Source of the DNA: Nissabacter sp. SGAir0207
GTDB lineage: Bacteria; Pseudomonadota; Gammaproteobacteria; Enterobacterales; Enterobacteriaceae
Length of the DNA: 64,000 nt
Assembly: GCF_005491205.1 (NCBI RefSeq)
Contig: NZ_CP028038.1
Location: forward strand, 1-64,000
Direction: 5' to 3'
Shown here: piece by piece, positions 1 to 9,697 of the stretch
How positions within the stretch are numbered: position 1 is the first letter of the stretch
Layout: every line of letters starts with the position of its first letter
Made by a program: the position numbers and the translations under genes
Notes under the pieces: model-generated
The model's database searches: none
What the model was told of the DNA's origin: nothing
The model's input: only the letters and a program-made list of their open reading frames with translations

Positions 1-2865
1 ATGTTCGGACTCTTTAAAAGGAAATCCCCTGAAAAAAACCGTCACTTAACTGACGTTTCTGGGCAGACCGGTCCGGAGCCCGTTGCCCGTCCCGGTAAAA
101 TGTCTCAGGCCGATGAAAAGCGCGTTTATTCACACAATCCGTCTATCGTTGATTATCTGCCGTGGGCAGAGTTTCTGGACGCGGAGCAGTGCCTGCTGCT
201 TGATGATGGTTTCTCCGTGGGGGCCGTATATGAAGTGACGCCGGCGGCAACCGAAGGCCGTCCTGACGAGCGCCTGGAGCAGATCCGCGACGTGGTGGAA
301 GATGCGCTGCAAGACAGCTTTGACGATCTGGCGAGCAATCCCTGGATCGTGCAGTTCTACTGTCAGGATGAGAATAACGTCGATGCCTACCTTGATCGGC
401 TGCGCGGCTACGTCAGGCCGCACGCACAGGGCAGCGAGTTTACTGAGGCGTGGCTTAAGGAGACTGAGCAGCATATGCGAGGGATTGCGCGTCCTGAAGG
501 TCTCTTTGAAGACAAGCTGATCACCGGCCAGCCGTGGCGCGGGCAGCAGCGGCGCACGCGCATGGTTATCTACCGCTGGGCGACAAAAAACAGCGCTGAT
601 TTAATGTCACCCATTGGCATGCTGAATCAGGCGTGTGAGCGCCTCTGCAGCGCCTTTTCCAGCGTGAACATCCACTGCAAGCGTCAGAACGGTCTGCAGG
701 TTCACGCCTGGCTGCTGCGGATGTTTAATCCTGCGCCCGAGGGCATTAATAAAGAAGCGTTTTACCGCGCGGCGGCCTATGAAGACAGCCGCGACACGCC
801 TGCCGGCATGATCCCCGTAGAGAATGATTTCGCCGAAACCCTGTTGTTCACACCGCCACGTTCTGACGTTGAGAACGGCGTGTGGTGGCTGGATAACATT
901 GCCCATTCAGCCATTTCGGTGGAGCGCCTGCGCAAACCCCCTGAGCCTGGCACGCTCACCGGCGAAAAGAGCCGTGGTGAAAAGAAAATTAACGCGCTGA
1001 TGGACACGTTCCCCGAAGGCACCATGCTGTGCATGACGGTTGTTGCAGAGCCGCAGGACACGCTGGAAGAGAAGTTTAACCGCCTGGCGAAAAACGCCAT
1101 CGGCGAGAATACCGAGTCGGGGCGTGTCCGTCAGGACGTCGCGGCGGTCAAGGAGCTGCTGGGAAACCGCCACAAACTTTACCGCGCCGCCATCACCTTT
1201 GTGCTCCGGGCAAAAGACATGCCCGAAATGAACCGTAAGCGCATCGAGCTCAGCACCGTACTCCTGAACGAAGGGCTGCAGCCGGTGCGCGCTGAACATG
1301 AAACCGGCCCGCTTAACACCTGGCTGCGAGCGCTGCCTATGTGTTTTAACCCGCAGCACGACAAAAAAAACTGGTATACCCGCCTGACGTGGGTTCAGCA
1401 CCTTGCCGGGCTGCTGCCCGTCACCGGCCGCGAAACCGGGACCGGCAACGCCGGATTCAGCTTTTTTAACCGTGGCGGCGACGTGCTTGATTTTGATCCC
1501 CTGAACAAGGATGACCGCTCTCAGAACGCGCACATGCTGCTGTTCGGACCGACCGGCGCAGGTAAGTCCGCTACTCTCTGCTCAATGCTCTGTCAGCTGA
1601 TGGCCGTGCACCGCCCGCGTCTGTTCATCGCGGAAGCCGGTAACAGTTTCGGGCTGACCGCTGACTACTTTGAAAGTCTGGGCCTTACGGTCAACAAAGT
1701 CAGCGTCAAACCCGGCAGCGGCGTATCGCTGCCCCCCTTTGCTGATGCGCATAAGCTATTTGACGGCGATGCGCCCGCCCCGGCGATTGATGAGAGTGAC
1801 CTGCCGGATATTGAAGACGATCCGGATGATGATGAAGAGAACGGTAAGCGCGATATTCTGGGCGAAATGGAAATTTCTGCCCGAATGATGATCACCGGCG
1901 GCGACCCGAAAGAAGACGCCGCGCTGAAGCGTGCCGACCGCGCCATGATCCGCGAAGCGCTGATTATGGCCGCGCGTGTAACCCTGGAGGAAGGCCGCCA
2001 GATGCTGCCGGGCGACCTGCAGAATGCGCTTAACGCCATTTCACTGGAGACTGAAAATGGCAGCGGGCAGGTACGTAATGAAACCCGCAGGGCAAAAGCG
2101 GCTGAAATGGCCGAATCCCTGGGCATGTTTACGCAGCAGGGGAGCTTTGAGGCCGAACTCTTTAACCAGGAGGGCTCTCTGTGGCCAGAGGCGGACGTTA
2201 CGCTGATTGACCTGGCGCACCTTGCCCGTGAAGGGTACGAGGCGCAGATGGCGCTCACGATGGTGTCGCTGACCAACACCATCAACAACATTGCCGAACG
2301 TGACCAGTACCTTGAGCGCGACATTGTTTTTACCGTAGATGAGGCGCACGTTGTGACGGTTAACCCACTTCTCGCCCCCTATATGACCAAAGTGGTCAAG
2401 ATGTGGCGTAAGCTTGGCGCATGGCTGTGGCTTGCCACACAGAACCTTGAGGATTACCCGAACGCGGCCGGCAAGATGCTGAATATGGCGGAGTGGTGGA
2501 TCTGTCTGACGATGCCGAAAAAAGAGGTGGAGGATATTGCCCGCTTCCGGACGCTTTCAGAAGAGCAAAAAGCCGTGCTGCTTTCCGCCAGTAAGCTCTC
2601 ACGGTGCTATACCGAAGGCGTGGTGCTCTCGAAGAAAATTGAAGCGCTGTTCCGCGCTGTTCCGCCCAGCCTTTACCTCGCGCTCGGGATGACGGAGAAA
2701 GAAGAGAAAGCCGAACGTAAAGCACTGATGCGTAAACATAATTGTTCTGAGCTGGATGCGGCTATTCTCGTAGCGAAAAAACTGGATCGTCTGCGTGGAT
2801 TGATGGCGGAAGATGCGGCCGGGATGCCCGAACACAATGATAAGAGAGAGATGCTGACCGCATGA
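1..2865 (+). CDS. Conjugative transfer ATPase, VirB4/TraC-like (PFL_4706 family)
   Basis: Cytoplasmic ATPase that should power pilus assembly and DNA transfer in a GI-type type IV secretion system. The 954-residue length fits the family. A Walker A motif GPTGAGKS lies near residue 516 and a Walker B-like IVFTVDEAH near residue 775. An acidic stretch around residues 595-620 separates the two. The gene begins at the first base of the window with ATG, so the upstream ribosome binding site cannot be checked, but the MFGLFKRK start looks natural. It overlaps the next gene by ATGA. The order ATPase, small gene, then PFL_4709/4710/4711-like genes is the known 3' half of ICE transfer operons. Family call is confident; whether transfer still works is unknown because the rest of the system lies outside the window. 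Confidence 0.9.
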   Translation: MFGLFKRKSPEKNRHLTDVSGQTGPEPVARPGKMSQADEKRVYSHNPSIVDYLPWAEFLDAEQCLLLDDGFSVGAVYEVTPAATEGRPDERLEQIRDVVEDALQDSFDDLASNPWIVQFYCQDENNVDAYLDRLRGYVRPHAQGSEFTEAWLKETEQHMRGIARPEGLFEDKLITGQPWRGQQRRTRMVIYRWATKNSADLMSPIGMLNQACERLCSAFSSVNIHCKRQNGLQVHAWLLRMFNPAPEGINKEAFYRAAAYEDSRDTPAGMIPVENDFAETLLFTPPRSDVENGVWWLDNIAHSAISVERLRKPPEPGTLTGEKSRGEKKINALMDTFPEGTMLCMTVVAEPQDTLEEKFNRLAKNAIGENTESGRVRQDVAAVKELLGNRHKLYRAAITFVLRAKDMPEMNRKRIELSTVLLNEGLQPVRAEHETGPLNTWLRALPMCFNPQHDKKNWYTRLTWVQHLAGLLPVTGRETGTGNAGFSFFNRGGDVLDFDPLNKDDRSQNAHMLLFGPTGAGKSATLCSMLCQLMAVHRPRLFIAEAGNSFGLTADYFESLGLTVNKVSVKPGSGVSLPPFADAHKLFDGDAPAPAIDESDLPDIEDDPDDDEENGKRDILGEMEISARMMITGGDPKEDAALKRADRAMIREALIMAARVTLEEGRQMLPGDLQNALNAISLETENGSGQVRNETRRAKAAEMAESLGMFTQQGSFEAELFNQEGSLWPEADVTLIDLAHLAREGYEAQMALTMVSLTNTINNIAERDQYLERDIVFTVDEAHVVTVNPLLAPYMTKVVKMWRKLGAWLWLATQNLEDYPNAAGKMLNMAEWWICLTMPKKEVEDIARFRTLSEEQKAVLLSASKLSRCYTEGVVLSKKIEALFRAVPPSLYLALGMTEKEEKAERKALMRKHNCSELDAAILVAKKLDRLRGLMAEDAAGMPEHNDKREMLTA

Positions 2866-3257
2866 TTAAGCTCAAGTATGCGCAACCTCTGACCCAGCGC
2901 CCTGCGCCGGACGAAACGCCAACCCCTGCTATGTTCAGCCTGCATCCGCAGGGTGAGCCCGCGATGACGGCAACGACGGCTGAGCGACTGACAGCAATGG
3001 AGAACGCGCTGAGATCAAGGCTGCAACCGCCGGTCACGATCACCTGTAACCCACATCGTATCGGTAAGAGCAGCTGCGTGTCGGTTCATCTTGAGGACAG
3101 CAGAGGCAAGCGTGCGGACATTCTGCTGACGCAGGAAGGTCGCGCCGGACTCCCACTGGATCACGAATTTGACTCGCCGCGCTGGCACGTAAACGTGCCT
3201 GACGCAGCAGATATGGTTTTCCTGACGCTATGGATCAACAACATTTTTTCTGACTGA
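2862..3257 (+). CDS. Conserved hypothetical protein of the conjugation operon
   Basis: 131-residue soluble protein that starts inside the ATPase stop codon (ATGA), so it is probably translationally coupled. It has no signal peptide, membrane segment or motif I recognise. A small gene sits at this position in related ICE transfer operons, which supports it being real. A terminator follows 18 bases after the stop, so this gene ends its transcription unit. Function unknown. Confidence 0.7.
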   Translation: MIKLKYAQPLTQRPAPDETPTPAMFSLHPQGEPAMTATTAERLTAMENALRSRLQPPVTITCNPHRIGKSSCVSVHLEDSRGKRADILLTQEGRAGLPLDHEFDSPRWHVNVPDAADMVFLTLWINNIFSD

Positions 3258-3274
3258 GATCAAAGTCAGCAGTG

Positions 3275-3302
3275 AACCGGTCTAAGGGCCGGTTTTTTTT
3301 TC
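3275..3302 (+). terminator. Rho-independent terminator
   Basis: Stem AACCGG/CCGGTT with an 8-base loop followed by a run of T residues, just after the ATPase and small-gene unit. It would end that transcript before the opposing lipoprotein gene. Confidence 0.8.
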
Positions 3303-3372
3303 GTTTAATGATCTGAAAAACAGTGTGCACAGCGGCGGAATACGGGTTTTACGGAATGCCCTGACAGGGACG

Positions 3373-3393
3373 AAAAAACCGCCTTGCGGCGGT
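3373..3393 (-). terminator. Rho-independent terminator of the lipoprotein gene
   Basis: On the minus strand the stem ACCGCC/GGCGGT with a four-base loop is followed by six T residues. It lies 24 bases past the lipoprotein stop codon. Together with the plus-strand terminator it makes a facing pair that isolates the two opposed units. Confidence 0.75.
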
Positions 3394-3416
3394 GACTTTT
3401 CCTGATTGGTTTACTG

Positions 3417-4607
3417 CTATCTCAACTGGTTGCAGTAAGTCATGTTTGAGAGATCCTGACAGCGGTAGATATTGGTCCGGTTCTGAACGGGAACGGAAAC
3501 AGAAGGTTGAGTGTAGGATTGTGAACTCTGTAAGGCGTTACGCTGAAGCTGCTGAGCGGTCTGATTAAGCTGAGCAAAAGACGCATTCAGCGCATCAAGA
3601 TTATTTTGCTGAATCTGCTGCTGACGTATTGCTGCCATGCGTTGGGCCTCAGCGTTAGCCAGTCGACTCTGTTGCTGATTCCTGAACGTCATAGCTGCAC
3701 GCTCAAATTCGTCTTTCAAATAGCTGTACGGCATGTCATTACAAAATTCGTTGATATCCTCGCTATCGGATCTCTTACATAATGTAGCTTTAACCTTATC
3801 TATTTTGGGGAGTGCCTGATAATAGGCGGCGGGTGAAGATGCCAGCTTATTATCTACGCCATTGAGCTCATTAGTAATGAATGTATTAATACTTTCAGCA
3901 TCTTCATAACGGCCATTCGCTAATGTAATGGTTCTTCCATCTGACATTTTCGCCCCTTCAAATAAAACCCGATCTGAGGAAACTATTTTTATCCCTTGGG
4001 CTATTTTATTGGTGTAATCATTTGTTGAAATAAAAGAAATTGCCTTTCCAGACGGATAGCGCTTTACATACATTGCGGAACCATCTATCTGGTTTCTTAA
4101 AAGAGTGTATTGAATGTTAGTATCAGATTTTTTAGTATAATAACCTTCTAGTGGGGCTGTATATCCATTAACACTGGTAAGATTCAGTAGCTTACCTTCC
4201 TCACCTTTATCGTTTGATAGACCAATAAAGTAAGACGAGTCCGTTAGGTTATGTTTATAATATACCTGATCATGTGAACCCGGTGTTATTAAAGTAACCA
4301 TGTATAATTTTCCCATAGGGGGAGATGCCACAACTAAACCTAAACCAGATGCTGCTCCATTTACACATGACCCGTACCATTTTATATCATAAGCATTAGG
4401 ATCTACTGTTGATAACCACTCTCCTTGCATGAAACACTCATCCTTTAAGTTCTTAGGCTGGAATTTCTTAATTTGCATTGTTGGCTTTATAACGTTTTCA
4501 GGAATATTATTAAAATCACTCACTAAATTTGCTGAATCATATTCAGGCATTTTATTAGCGCAGCCAGAAACTAAAATAGCCAATGAAAGGATAGCTAATT
4601 TTTTCAC
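3417..4607 (-). CDS. Putative outer-membrane lipoprotein inserted in the transfer operon
   Basis: About 396 residues. The N-terminus MKKLAILSLAILVSGC has a clear lipobox (V-S-G-C), so the protein should be lipidated and exported. I chose the GTG start at 4607 because it gives a normal lipoprotein signal and has GGA eight bases upstream; an ATG at 4619 adds four residues. The C-terminal third is rich in Q, N and A and probably coiled-coil, around residues 310-370. The middle contains several G-Y/G-R strand-like repeats. The gene is AT-rich and antisense to the GC-rich transfer genes, so it looks like a later insertion. No family recognised. Position suggests surface or entry exclusion or another plasmid-encoded surface trait, but that is inference only. 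Confidence 0.7.
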   Translation of the reverse strand: MKKLAILSLAILVSGCANKMPEYDSANLVSDFNNIPENVIKPTMQIKKFQPKNLKDECFMQGEWLSTVDPNAYDIKWYGSCVNGAASGLGLVVASPPMGKLYMVTLITPGSHDQVYYKHNLTDSSYFIGLSNDKGEEGKLLNLTSVNGYTAPLEGYYTKKSDTNIQYTLLRNQIDGSAMYVKRYPSGKAISFISTNDYTNKIAQGIKIVSSDRVLFEGAKMSDGRTITLANGRYEDAESINTFITNELNGVDNKLASSPAAYYQALPKIDKVKATLCKRSDSEDINEFCNDMPYSYLKDEFERAAMTFRNQQQSRLANAEAQRMAAIRQQQIQQNNLDALNASFAQLNQTAQQLQRNALQSSQSYTQPSVSVPVQNRTNIYRCQDLSNMTYCNQLR

Positions 4608-4946
4608 TGTATTTTCCATGTAGTTAGAGAAGAAGTTTCAAAGAACCAATTTATCACATAAGAATTTTCTTGGTTAGCTATTCTGCTTAAGCTAAAGATG
4701 TGATTTTCTAACGCCTCTGACTAAAGACAAATGTACTCAGTAAAAAGTACAGTTGCCGGTGTTCGCTTGGCATAAAACCACCCACATCGCTGGCTACCAT
4801 GACTGTGATGACAATAAGCTGAGTCAACGTTAACTGCAGGTTGATCCGAGCCTGAGTAATTTTCAAAATCGGGAAAAGAGTTTACTGCTGAAAGCCTGAC
4901 CACGCGATGCCACTCTGACGGCCTGTTACCGTAACGGAGATCCGCT
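4608..4946. other. Intergenic region with divergent promoters expected
   Basis: About 340 bases between the lipoprotein gene (minus) and the PFL_4709-like gene (plus). The left half is AT-rich like the lipoprotein gene; the right half is GC-richer like the transfer genes. A GGAG ribosome binding site precedes the ATG at 4947. I see no convincing gene here. Confidence 0.5.
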
Positions 4947-5342
4947 ATGCGACTCAGGCTATTACACACACTTTTCCTGTTTATACCGCTTCAGCTGATG
5001 GCCGGCACCGTTGTGTATACCGATGCTGAACATCCCCCTCAGAATCTGACTGATGACAGCTCGGTTGTCTGGCTTGATGGTCCCGAACGTCTGCAGGACT
5101 CCATTTTCGGCCAGCTGGCTGCCGATCCGCAGCTGGCCGCTCAGCAGGCCCGCGAAATCATTCAGTCGCCGCAGTGGCCCGGGCAGCAGGAGCAGATTGC
5201 TCAGGCATACCGGCAGGTTGTGCATGCCTGGGAGATCGGGCTGCATAAGTTCCCCGCCGTCGTTTTCGATGATCGGGATGTGGTTTATGGCACATCCGAC
5301 GTTGCCCGGGCTGCCACGCTTCGCAGTCAGGGGGGTAAATGA
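4947..5342 (+). CDS. Integrating conjugative element protein, PFL_4709 family (TIGR03757-like)
   Basis: 131 residues with an N-terminal signal peptide (hydrophobic residues 5-18, cleavage near LMAGT), so periplasmic. The protein has the thioredoxin-like character of the TraW/TrbC-type group: a short strand after the signal, a helix rich in Q, and a C-terminal FPAVVFDD-VVYG segment typical of this family. It overlaps the next gene at ATGATG, so it is probably co-translated. Role: periplasmic assembly factor of the conjugative pilus, by family knowledge. Confidence 0.85.
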   Translation: MRLRLLHTLFLFIPLQLMAGTVVYTDAEHPPQNLTDDSSVVWLDGPERLQDSIFGQLAADPQLAAQQAREIIQSPQWPGQQEQIAQAYRQVVHAWEIGLHKFPAVVFDDRDVVYGTSDVARAATLRSQGGK

Positions 5343-6316
5343 TGCGTTTATCACCCCGAACACACTTCAACGCCGCCGGTGTTGCCACCGTGCTGGTAGT
5401 AGCTGCAGCTCCGGCCACGGTATCTGCCATTAATACTGCCGGCATCATTGCCAGCGCCATCACCCAGGACTGCATCAGCTGGCGCGTCAGCGGCATCTGT
5501 TACTGGCTGATGTGTACGCCCTTTGGCTGTTCGGTGAAAACCTCCGTTAAGGTGACGCACTTCATTCCAGAAGTGGTGGTGTCCACCTACACCGGCCCGG
5601 GCGGGAATCCTTGGACAGAAATGGCGTTTATGAGCGGCGCGTCCGGTACAATCGATAACGCGCTGACCAGCGGAGCACCCGCCGGCGGCGGTAACGCCGC
5701 CGATATCAAGACTCCCGGGCAGCGCAAGTCGAACATCAAATTCAAGTACGCCGATGCGATCGGCCACCCTGCCACCTCCGTCATTGGCGGCAGCATTCCC
5801 GGTTACTCGTGCGATACCGCCGCCACGCCATTCAATCCCTACTTTCTGAGCACGCTGGATTCACTTGTCTGGCGATCGGGGTTGCCTGAATCGCTGTATC
5901 CCGAGGCGCTGGTTCCCGGCCAGCGCGAACTGGGCAGCCAGGTCAGCGCTAACATGTGGGGCAATATTTACCCCCGCTCCGGCTTCGTCAGCCAGACAGA
6001 CGATGACAAAGCCTCCGCCGTGGTCGCGCAGCGGGTCGCCGACATTATCACCCGCTCCGGGCAGCCTCACGTTTATCAGGTACTGAAGGGCACGCACAAA
6101 GCCGGCTACTGGCCGCCAGGAGAGGTGAAAGAAAACACGGGCACGGCGAATCATAAATGGCAGCGCCTGTCGCCCACGCTTTCCGCTTCCTGCGCCGTCT
6201 TTCCGGACGGCGCGTATCCGATTGCTCAGGACGGCAACGAAGCCTATGCGCTATGGCAGCCCTACAGCTGCTGCAAGCGCCGCGGCCAGACCTTCCTCTA
6301 TTCAACTGACTTCTGA
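5339..6316 (+). CDS. Integrating conjugative element protein, PFL_4710 family (TraU-like)
   Basis: 325 residues with a long N-terminal signal segment (residues 8-30). Cysteine-rich sections follow (CISW..GICYWLMCTPFGC near residues 47-62), as in TraU-like proteins that form disulphides in the periplasm. The C-terminus also has cysteines (SYCCK-like SCCKRR). ATG at 5339 overlaps the previous stop; a second ATG at 5342 is possible. The next gene starts nine bases later. Expected to act in pilus assembly and mating-pair formation. Confidence 0.87.
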   Translation: MMRLSPRTHFNAAGVATVLVVAAAPATVSAINTAGIIASAITQDCISWRVSGICYWLMCTPFGCSVKTSVKVTHFIPEVVVSTYTGPGGNPWTEMAFMSGASGTIDNALTSGAPAGGGNAADIKTPGQRKSNIKFKYADAIGHPATSVIGGSIPGYSCDTAATPFNPYFLSTLDSLVWRSGLPESLYPEALVPGQRELGSQVSANMWGNIYPRSGFVSQTDDDKASAVVAQRVADIITRSGQPHVYQVLKGTHKAGYWPPGEVKENTGTANHKWQRLSPTLSASCAVFPDGAYPIAQDGNEAYALWQPYSCCKRRGQTFLYSTDF

Positions 6317-6324
6317 GAGGCACA

Positions 6325-7779
6325 ATGTCACCAGTTCAATTTAAATCTGCCGCGCTTGCGCTGTGCATCGCGTCCGCAGCGGCATCCGCGCAGGCGGCTG
6401 ATGATAACCAGTCCGGCGCATTCGGTATTTCACTGCCCTCCGTGAACAACAGCGCCATAGGCTACGGCAAGGACGTCAGCGGCGCGGTCTCAGACAAGCT
6501 CTACTATACGCTCGGCGGCGGCTCTGTGATTTCGCAGCCGGCAACGCGCAGCAGCATGCGTAAGCTCGGCATGAATGTTGGCTGGAGCAGCGATCTGATG
6601 TGCGGCAACTTCGACCTGAAAACGACGGTCGGTAATCAGCTCAACGGGGTAACAAATGGCTTTAAAAACCTCATGGGCGACGTGGTGCAGAACGCCACCG
6701 GTGCCGTCGCCAGCCTGCCGGCAATGATTATCCAGCGTGCCAATCCCGGCCTGTACGACATGCTCACAAACGGCGTGCTGCAGGCAAACGTCTCTTTTGA
6801 TAAAGCCCAGCTTAACTGCCAGAACATGTCGAAGCGCATGATGGATTTTGCCGGCAACAACAAATGGACGCAGGGTGCGGTAATGGATGAATACCGCTCG
6901 CTTGTTAACAGTGGAGACGCTGATGCTGTCCGCGTGAATAACTCAGCGGACAAGCTGCAGGGCAACTCAGGCCAGAACTGGATCGGCGGACAAAAACGGG
7001 GCGGTCAGGGGCAAAAGGCCATCCGGCCAACGCATGACTTAACGGCCGCAGGGTTCAATATGATGAACAGCCTGCCAGTATTGAGCTCTGACACGGTCAG
7101 CAGTAGCAGCTGTAACGGGGGAGCCTGCGGAAAATATGCGAGTGCTGAAGAAGCCGCTAAAGCCGTGGTTCAGGTTGTGGGAGACAGCTCCCTGCGCACC
7201 TGCAGCGATGCATCTCAGTGTACCAGCGGCGATGACGACCAGAAGCCGGGTGCCACTCAGGCCGGCACCGGCTTTGCGCCCATCCTGGAAGAGACCACCA
7301 AAGAGAATACCGAACAGCTGGTAAAACTCGTTAACGGCACCGAGCAGCCCAACGCGACGAACCTGGCAAAACTTAAAACAGGCAGTTTGCCCATCACTGC
7401 AGGTGTTATCAGAGCACTTCAGCGGGATCCTGACAACGCCGCCCTGACCGCCCGCCTCGCCGGCGAGCTGGCGATGGCGGATACGGTTGAAACCGCGCTG
7501 ATTATGCGCCGCATGATAGTTACCGGCATGTCTGAGCCTAACGCTGCCGCGCAGAATGCGGCCATTGAGGAAGGCGATCGTCGCGTTGCGGCCATCGATC
7601 GCGAGATCACAGCTTTGCGAAATGAAATGGAGCTCAAGCGCGAGCTGTCCCGCAACTCCGTGCTCACCATTATCGATCGGGAAAACGGGCGCGTTAACAG
7701 TAACCCGCAGACGCAGAGCGATGACAGCACCGACAACCGTATTAACCGTCTGTCCGTTCCTGAGACGGAAAACAACTGA
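6325..7779 (+). CDS. Integrating conjugative element protein, PFL_4711 family (TIGR03755-like)
   Basis: 484 residues, signal peptide at residues 1-25 (cleavage near AQAADD), then a periplasmic body. A pair of cysteines lies in SSSCNGGACG near residue 265 and further cysteines near residues 291 and 297. The C-terminal region around residues 410-445 is helical and charged. The length and neighbour order match the TraH-like ICE family. GAGAGGCACA precedes the ATG as ribosome binding site. It should work with the upstream TraU-like protein in pilus assembly. Confidence 0.87.
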   Translation: MSPVQFKSAALALCIASAAASAQAADDNQSGAFGISLPSVNNSAIGYGKDVSGAVSDKLYYTLGGGSVISQPATRSSMRKLGMNVGWSSDLMCGNFDLKTTVGNQLNGVTNGFKNLMGDVVQNATGAVASLPAMIIQRANPGLYDMLTNGVLQANVSFDKAQLNCQNMSKRMMDFAGNNKWTQGAVMDEYRSLVNSGDADAVRVNNSADKLQGNSGQNWIGGQKRGGQGQKAIRPTHDLTAAGFNMMNSLPVLSSDTVSSSSCNGGACGKYASAEEAAKAVVQVVGDSSLRTCSDASQCTSGDDDQKPGATQAGTGFAPILEETTKENTEQLVKLVNGTEQPNATNLAKLKTGSLPITAGVIRALQRDPDNAALTARLAGELAMADTVETALIMRRMIVTGMSEPNAAAQNAAIEEGDRRVAAIDREITALRNEMELKRELSRNSVLTIIDRENGRVNSNPQTQSDDSTDNRINRLSVPETENN

Positions 7780-8159
7780 TGAGAGCACAGCCTATGAAAA
7801 CCGAAAACGGGGCGAAACGCGCCTCATTTTTCCGCCGGCACCCCGCGCTGTTTCGCGTGCTGTGTACTATTGGCGCTCTGCTGGCATTCCTGCTGGCCGG
7901 GCTCATCGTCGCGGACCGCGCTATTAAGGAACCTGTGCAGGCCGCTGCATTCCGTGACTGGATGGAGCAAGCCCGCTATGTCTGGCTGATATGGCGCCTG
8001 GCGGTTTATGGTGCGCTGGCGTGGGGTTTTGTGAAAGTTTTCCGGGCGCCAGGCTTCGGCCCGCAACACCGCCAGACGCTGATCCGCATTGCGGCTGTCA
8101 GCCTTATTTTTGCCGTTGTCTGTGAACTGGTGCTGCTCGGCGGCACGGGAGCGTCCTGA
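7779..8159 (+). CDS. Small membrane protein of the conjugation operon
   Basis: 126 residues with three hydrophobic segments, near residues 27-47, 65-85 and 100-120, so an inner-membrane protein. The ATG at 7779 shares one base with the preceding stop; an alternative ATG at 7794 would give MKTENGAKR. It shares one base with the next start (TGATG), so the three genes are tightly coupled. The position between PFL_4711 and TraG-like genes is normal for ICE transfer operons. Exact role unknown. Confidence 0.75.
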   Translation: MRAQPMKTENGAKRASFFRRHPALFRVLCTIGALLAFLLAGLIVADRAIKEPVQAAAFRDWMEQARYVWLIWRLAVYGALAWGFVKVFRAPGFGPQHRQTLIRIAAVSLIFAVVCELVLLGGTGAS

Positions 8160-9646
8160 TGCTGACTAACAGCTACCTGGAATATTTCCTTACCCTGCTC
8201 GGCTGGGTGGTTAACAACGGACTCTGGAATATTCTCATCACGACCGGCCTGTTTGCCGCGCCTGTGGCTTTCCGGCTTATCGGCATCTGGATGAAAGTGC
8301 GTGAAGAAGGTGAAGATGAGGGGAATAAAGGTGCCCTGTCCATACCCCGCATGGAGCACGCGGTTTACACGTCTTTTCTGGTGATGATTGCCTGCTGTAT
8401 GCCGCTGATGAACGTCGATATGAGCACGATAAAATATGACACGTCGCGTGCGCAGAGCTGCGGGACGTGGACGCCAAAAGCGCCCGATGACACGGGATAT
8501 TCACCGGTCATATCGAGCATTAACGATCAGACAGCTGCCGCGCCGGTCTGGTGGTATCTGATTCACAAGCTGGCAAAGGGCATTACCCAGGCGTCTGTTG
8601 CCACTATTCCCTGCCGTCCGGACATGCGTCAGCTCCGCTTCGAGGTGCAGCACACGCGGATTAACAACAAATCTCTCGCGGAGGAGCTGCAGGACTTTAC
8701 CAACGACTGTTATTCGCTCGCGCTGTATATGTGGAAACGTCAGGATCAGGGGCAGACGAAAGACAAAGCCACGCTGCGTGATATTGAGTGGATAGGCAGC
8801 AAAACTTTCCTCAGTAATTATTACGGCAGCCTGCAATCGAAAACGCCCCGGGCTGAATTTGCCTGGAATGAAAGCCGCGACAGCGGAAGGCCGGATACAG
8901 GCCGGGGCGGCTATCCGACCTGCAGCGAGTGGTGGAATAAATCGGATACCGGGCTGGAGGCCCGCGTCGTCGATCAGGCGGACCCGGGGTTATGGACCCG
9001 TCTGACAGCTGCCATGAAAATGATCGGGGGCAACTCAGCGGACTATAAAGAGGCCATTATCCGTCGCCTGGTCAGCCCTGAGAGTCTGACCGTATCACAG
9101 GGCGGACACGTCTATGCCGGCTACGGAGGCAACGCCGATTTCACGCTTGATAACTCCGTAGCCCGCGTGGCTGCGATCGGCGGCACCGCGTTAGGCAGTC
9201 TGGCAGCGTTCCCGGCATTTGATGCCATGCGCCAGGCGCTGCCAATGGTCCAGGCCGTATTGCTCATGGCCGTAGTAGTGATTCTGCCGCTTATCCTGGC
9301 GTTCTCAGCCTATGAAATTAAGACAGTCATTACGCTCACGTTTGTGCTATTTGCGCTGAACTTCCTGACGTTCTGGTGGGAGCTTGCACGCTGGCTGGAC
9401 AGCTGGCTGCTGACAGCGCTATACAGTTCTGATACTCACAGCAGCTTTAACATGGCGGGATTTCAGAACAGTTCGGATGACCTGATCATGAACTTTGTTA
9501 TGGCCACGATGTTTTTGATACTGCCTGCAGTGTGGATGGGGGCGCTGTCATGGGCGGGCATTAGAATTGGGGGGCACTCGATGGGGCATTTAGAAATGGC
9601 ACAGCTAAGGTCGAGCAGAGTGGGGGAGAAGCAGTTAATAAAATGA
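8159..9646 (+). CDS. TraG-N-like conjugal transfer membrane protein
   Basis: 495 residues. Hydrophobic segments lie near residues 10-45 and 75-90, with a cluster at residues 350-440 and another at 450-475, and a long periplasmic loop between them. This topology and its place as last gene of the operon match the TraG N-terminal domain proteins of ICE T4SS, which stabilise mating pairs. The loop holds several cysteines (residues near 100 and 180), consistent with oxidised periplasmic structure. No long C-terminal domain is present, as is usual for the ICE version. Confidence 0.85.
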   Translation: MLTNSYLEYFLTLLGWVVNNGLWNILITTGLFAAPVAFRLIGIWMKVREEGEDEGNKGALSIPRMEHAVYTSFLVMIACCMPLMNVDMSTIKYDTSRAQSCGTWTPKAPDDTGYSPVISSINDQTAAAPVWWYLIHKLAKGITQASVATIPCRPDMRQLRFEVQHTRINNKSLAEELQDFTNDCYSLALYMWKRQDQGQTKDKATLRDIEWIGSKTFLSNYYGSLQSKTPRAEFAWNESRDSGRPDTGRGGYPTCSEWWNKSDTGLEARVVDQADPGLWTRLTAAMKMIGGNSADYKEAIIRRLVSPESLTVSQGGHVYAGYGGNADFTLDNSVARVAAIGGTALGSLAAFPAFDAMRQALPMVQAVLLMAVVVILPLILAFSAYEIKTVITLTFVLFALNFLTFWWELARWLDSWLLTALYSSDTHSSFNMAGFQNSSDDLIMNFVMATMFLILPAVWMGALSWAGIRIGGHSMGHLEMAQLRSSRVGEKQLIK

Positions 9647-9697
9647 AAAACACCGTAAAAATGTAATGATATAATTAGCTTGGGGGCGGCTCAGTCC

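Noticed and set aside
4721..4969. Minus-strand frame of 82 codons before the PFL_4709-like gene
   Set aside because: No ribosome binding site, no domain, and it overlaps the start of a recognised gene.
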